DNA of 7,983 nt. Origin: Bacteroidales bacterium UBA3388. Its GTDB lineage: Bacteria; Bacteroidota; Bacteroidia; Bacteroidales; P3. The translations under genes were made by a program, and so were the position numbers. Under the pieces are notes generated by a model, which saw nothing but the letters and a program-made list of their open reading frames with translations, was not told the DNA's origin and did not search any database. The stretch is taken from assembly GCA_002358855.1 (NCBI GenBank), contig DEPQ01000085.1, positions 207-8,189 on the forward strand, written 5' to 3'. Numbering within the stretch: the first letter of the stretch is position 1; each line of letters begins with the position of its first letter. Positions 6,625 to 7,983 of the stretch are shown in pieces.

Positions 6625-7629
6625 ATGATGAAAAAAAGTTTTTTTATTACATTGTTATTTTTGTTCAGTTTGGATTTTGTTTTTGCCCAATCGTATGTAT
6701 CTCAAGTTGTTCTTCCAAAAAAAATATATGTAGGTGATGTTGCAGAAATTAGAGTTTCCTTTAGTTCTGGAATAGATTTTTTTGCAGATTTACCAGCAAC
6801 TCAAGCAGAACGCAAATTAAGTCTTTCTAATCTTGGTTTTGATACAGATAATGAAGATTTTTTATTAAAGGATGCGATTTTACGACGAACGGAATTAAAT
6901 TATACTTTGATTTTGTTTGTTATGCCTTGGAATACTGGAGAAATAAAAATTCCTTCAATAAATTTAACAGCAGGTATTTATACTGATGAAAAGATGCCTT
7001 TTGTTATTCCTATAGAACCATTTACAGTTAGTTCAATTTTGACAAAAGGTGTTGAATCTTCTATGGTTCCTCCTGTTCCGCCGTTGTTGATTCCTGGAAC
7101 AACATATTTTTTGTATGGATTTATCATTTTATTTATTGTATTTTTGATTTTTTTCTTTAGGTTGTTATTTAATTGGTCAAAACTTGTTGGAAAAATTAAA
7201 AATTACAAGTTGAAAAAAACATATATTCAAAACAAAAAATTTACATTAAAGCAATTAAAGAAACTAGAAAAAAAATACTCAAAAATGTCAGACAAGGAAT
7301 TTTGTACTGAATTAGTTTTAATAATCAGAAACTATTTAAAAGTTCGCTATGGACAAAGTTTTGATTCAATTCCTACATCAAAATTAATGAAAGAATTTAA
7401 TAAGCTAACTGCAGATACTATGTCTGATTCAGCGATTGAAAATGTGGAAGAATTAATTTCAGTATTTTACAGAGCAGATTATATTCGATTTGCTGCTGGT
7501 TCTATTGATTCAAAGCGATTGCCTGTTCAAGAATTTTCTGCTGAATTACAAGAAGGTGAAGCAAAAAAATTGCTAAATCAAATTCGCAAAATTATAAACT
7601 GTTTTGAAGGGGAAGTAGAAAATGCCTAG
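6625..7629 (+). CDS. One-pass membrane protein of the Bat operon, unnamed family
   Basis: 334 residues with the layout signal peptide, periplasmic beta domain, membrane helix, cytoplasmic helical domain. The signal peptide runs to about residue 22 (MMKKS, hydrophobic core, VFAQ). Residues 24-140 look like an Ig-like/BatD-like beta domain (LPKKIYVGDVAEIRVSF). A proline-rich hinge (PPVPPLLIPG, 149-158) leads into a strong membrane helix at about 160-182. Residues 186-330 are Lys-rich and helical with NYLKVRYG and FYRADYIRF, recalling the cytoplasmic part of DUF4381-like proteins. It sits where MoxR/DUF58/vWA operons often carry such a protein, so a scaffold linking the cytoplasmic ATPase to periplasmic vWA domains is a reasonable inference, not shown. 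Two ATGs are adjacent (6625 and 6628); AAGGA at 6618-6622 is better spaced for the second. The 3' end overlaps the next gene by 8 nt. Confidence 0.82.
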   Translation: MMKKSFFITLLFLFSLDFVFAQSYVSQVVLPKKIYVGDVAEIRVSFSSGIDFFADLPATQAERKLSLSNLGFDTDNEDFLLKDAILRRTELNYTLILFVMPWNTGEIKIPSINLTAGIYTDEKMPFVIPIEPFTVSSILTKGVESSMVPPVPPLLIPGTTYFLYGFIILFIVFLIFFFRLLFNWSKLVGKIKNYKLKKTYIQNKKFTLKQLKKLEKKYSKMSDKEFCTELVLIIRNYLKVRYGQSFDSIPTSKLMKEFNKLTADTMSDSAIENVEELISVFYRADYIRFAAGSIDSKRLPVQEFSAELQEGEAKKLLNQIRKIINCFEGEVENA

Positions 7630-7983
7630 TTTTCAAAATCCTGCTGCTTTTTTATTGTTAATTTTAATTCCTATTTTATTTTTGTTAAGAAAAATGGGAT
7701 TTTTTTCAAAAATTTCTTTTGTGATAACGCTTTCTGATTGGGGCGGAGAATCTTTTTCTTGGAATGATAAGTTACGCAAGTTTGTAGCATTCTTTGTGTT
7801 TTTGTTTACGATTTTAGGATATGTTGCTGCAGTTACGGCTTTGGCAGGACCAATAATTTACAAGCAAGAAAGAGTTTATACTTCAAGAGGAACTGATATT
7901 TTATTTGTTTTGGATATAAGTCCTTCTATGGCGGCACAAGATATGAATGGTTCTAATCGTTTGGAATCTGCAAAAAATGCTAT
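7622..7983 (+). CDS. batA: BatA-like membrane-anchored vWA protein (partial, N-terminus)
   Basis: The frame is open from ATG 7622 to the window edge, giving 120 complete codons with the C-terminus missing. The N-terminus FQNPAAFLLLILIPILFLLR is the first membrane helix (about 7-23) in the usual BatA form (F-x-x-P, then a Leu-rich stretch with I-P). A second helix covers about 52-78 and ends in ALAGP. The vWA domain then starts with TSRGTDILFVLDISPSMAAQ, whose MIDAS residues are D98, S100 and S102, followed by NRLESAKNA. The vWA domain lies on the periplasmic side in this family. Its start overlaps the stop of the previous gene by 8 nt (ATGCCTAG), which suggests translational coupling. It is probably followed by further bat genes outside the window. 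The symbol batA is by domain layout; batB is the alternative, since BatA and BatB share this layout. Confidence 0.85.
   Translation, partial: MPSFQNPAAFLLLILIPILFLLRKMGFFSKISFVITLSDWGGESFSWNDKLRKFVAFFVFLFTILGYVAAVTALAGPIIYKQERVYTSRGTDILFVLDISPSMAAQDMNGSNRLESAKNA

Overview
The window looks like a chromosomal segment of a low-GC member of the Bacteroidota. Three things point there: a PorQ-type outer-membrane protein of the type IX secretion system (T9SS), a large secreted protein ending in a type A T9SS sorting domain, and a divergent intergenic region holding the TTG-N19-TAnnTTTG promoter pattern typical of this phylum. Genus cannot be read from the sequence.

Layout. Bases 1-62 are the last residues of a plus-strand WD40-repeat gene. 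It converges on a minus-strand gene, porQ (156-1181), with a perfect-stem hairpin terminator (86-130) between them that is T-rich on both sides. Upstream of porQ on the minus strand is a 1053-residue secreted beta-propeller protein (1282-4443) with its own terminator (1231-1264). These two are cargo and machinery of the same pathway: PorQ is known to work with PorU, PorV and PorZ on the cell surface, where the C-terminal sorting domains of cargo are cut off and the cargo is anchored.

A 273-bp AT-rich divergent region (4444-4716) separates the T9SS half from a plus-strand operon: a MoxR AAA+ ATPase (4717-5703), a DUF58 protein with an intact metal-binding (MIDAS) motif (5715-6596), a one-pass membrane protein of unnamed family (6625-7629), and the start of a BatA-like membrane-anchored von Willebrand factor A (vWA) protein (7622 onward, cut by the window edge). 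This is the front half of a Bat ('Bacteroides aerotolerance') type operon. By analogy with MoxR/vWA systems, the ATPase remodels or loads metal ions onto the vWA partners at the inner membrane; this is inference from the families.

The most unusual sequence structure is in the divergent region: four copies of CAAAGAA(A/T)T start exactly 21 bp apart (4548, 4569, 4590, 4611), lying between the two opposing promoters. A second point is that parts of the Bat operon proteins resemble, from memory, the spirochaete versions as much as the Bacteroidota ones, which a phylogeny could test. No tRNA, rRNA, insertion sequence, CRISPR array or prophage gene was seen.
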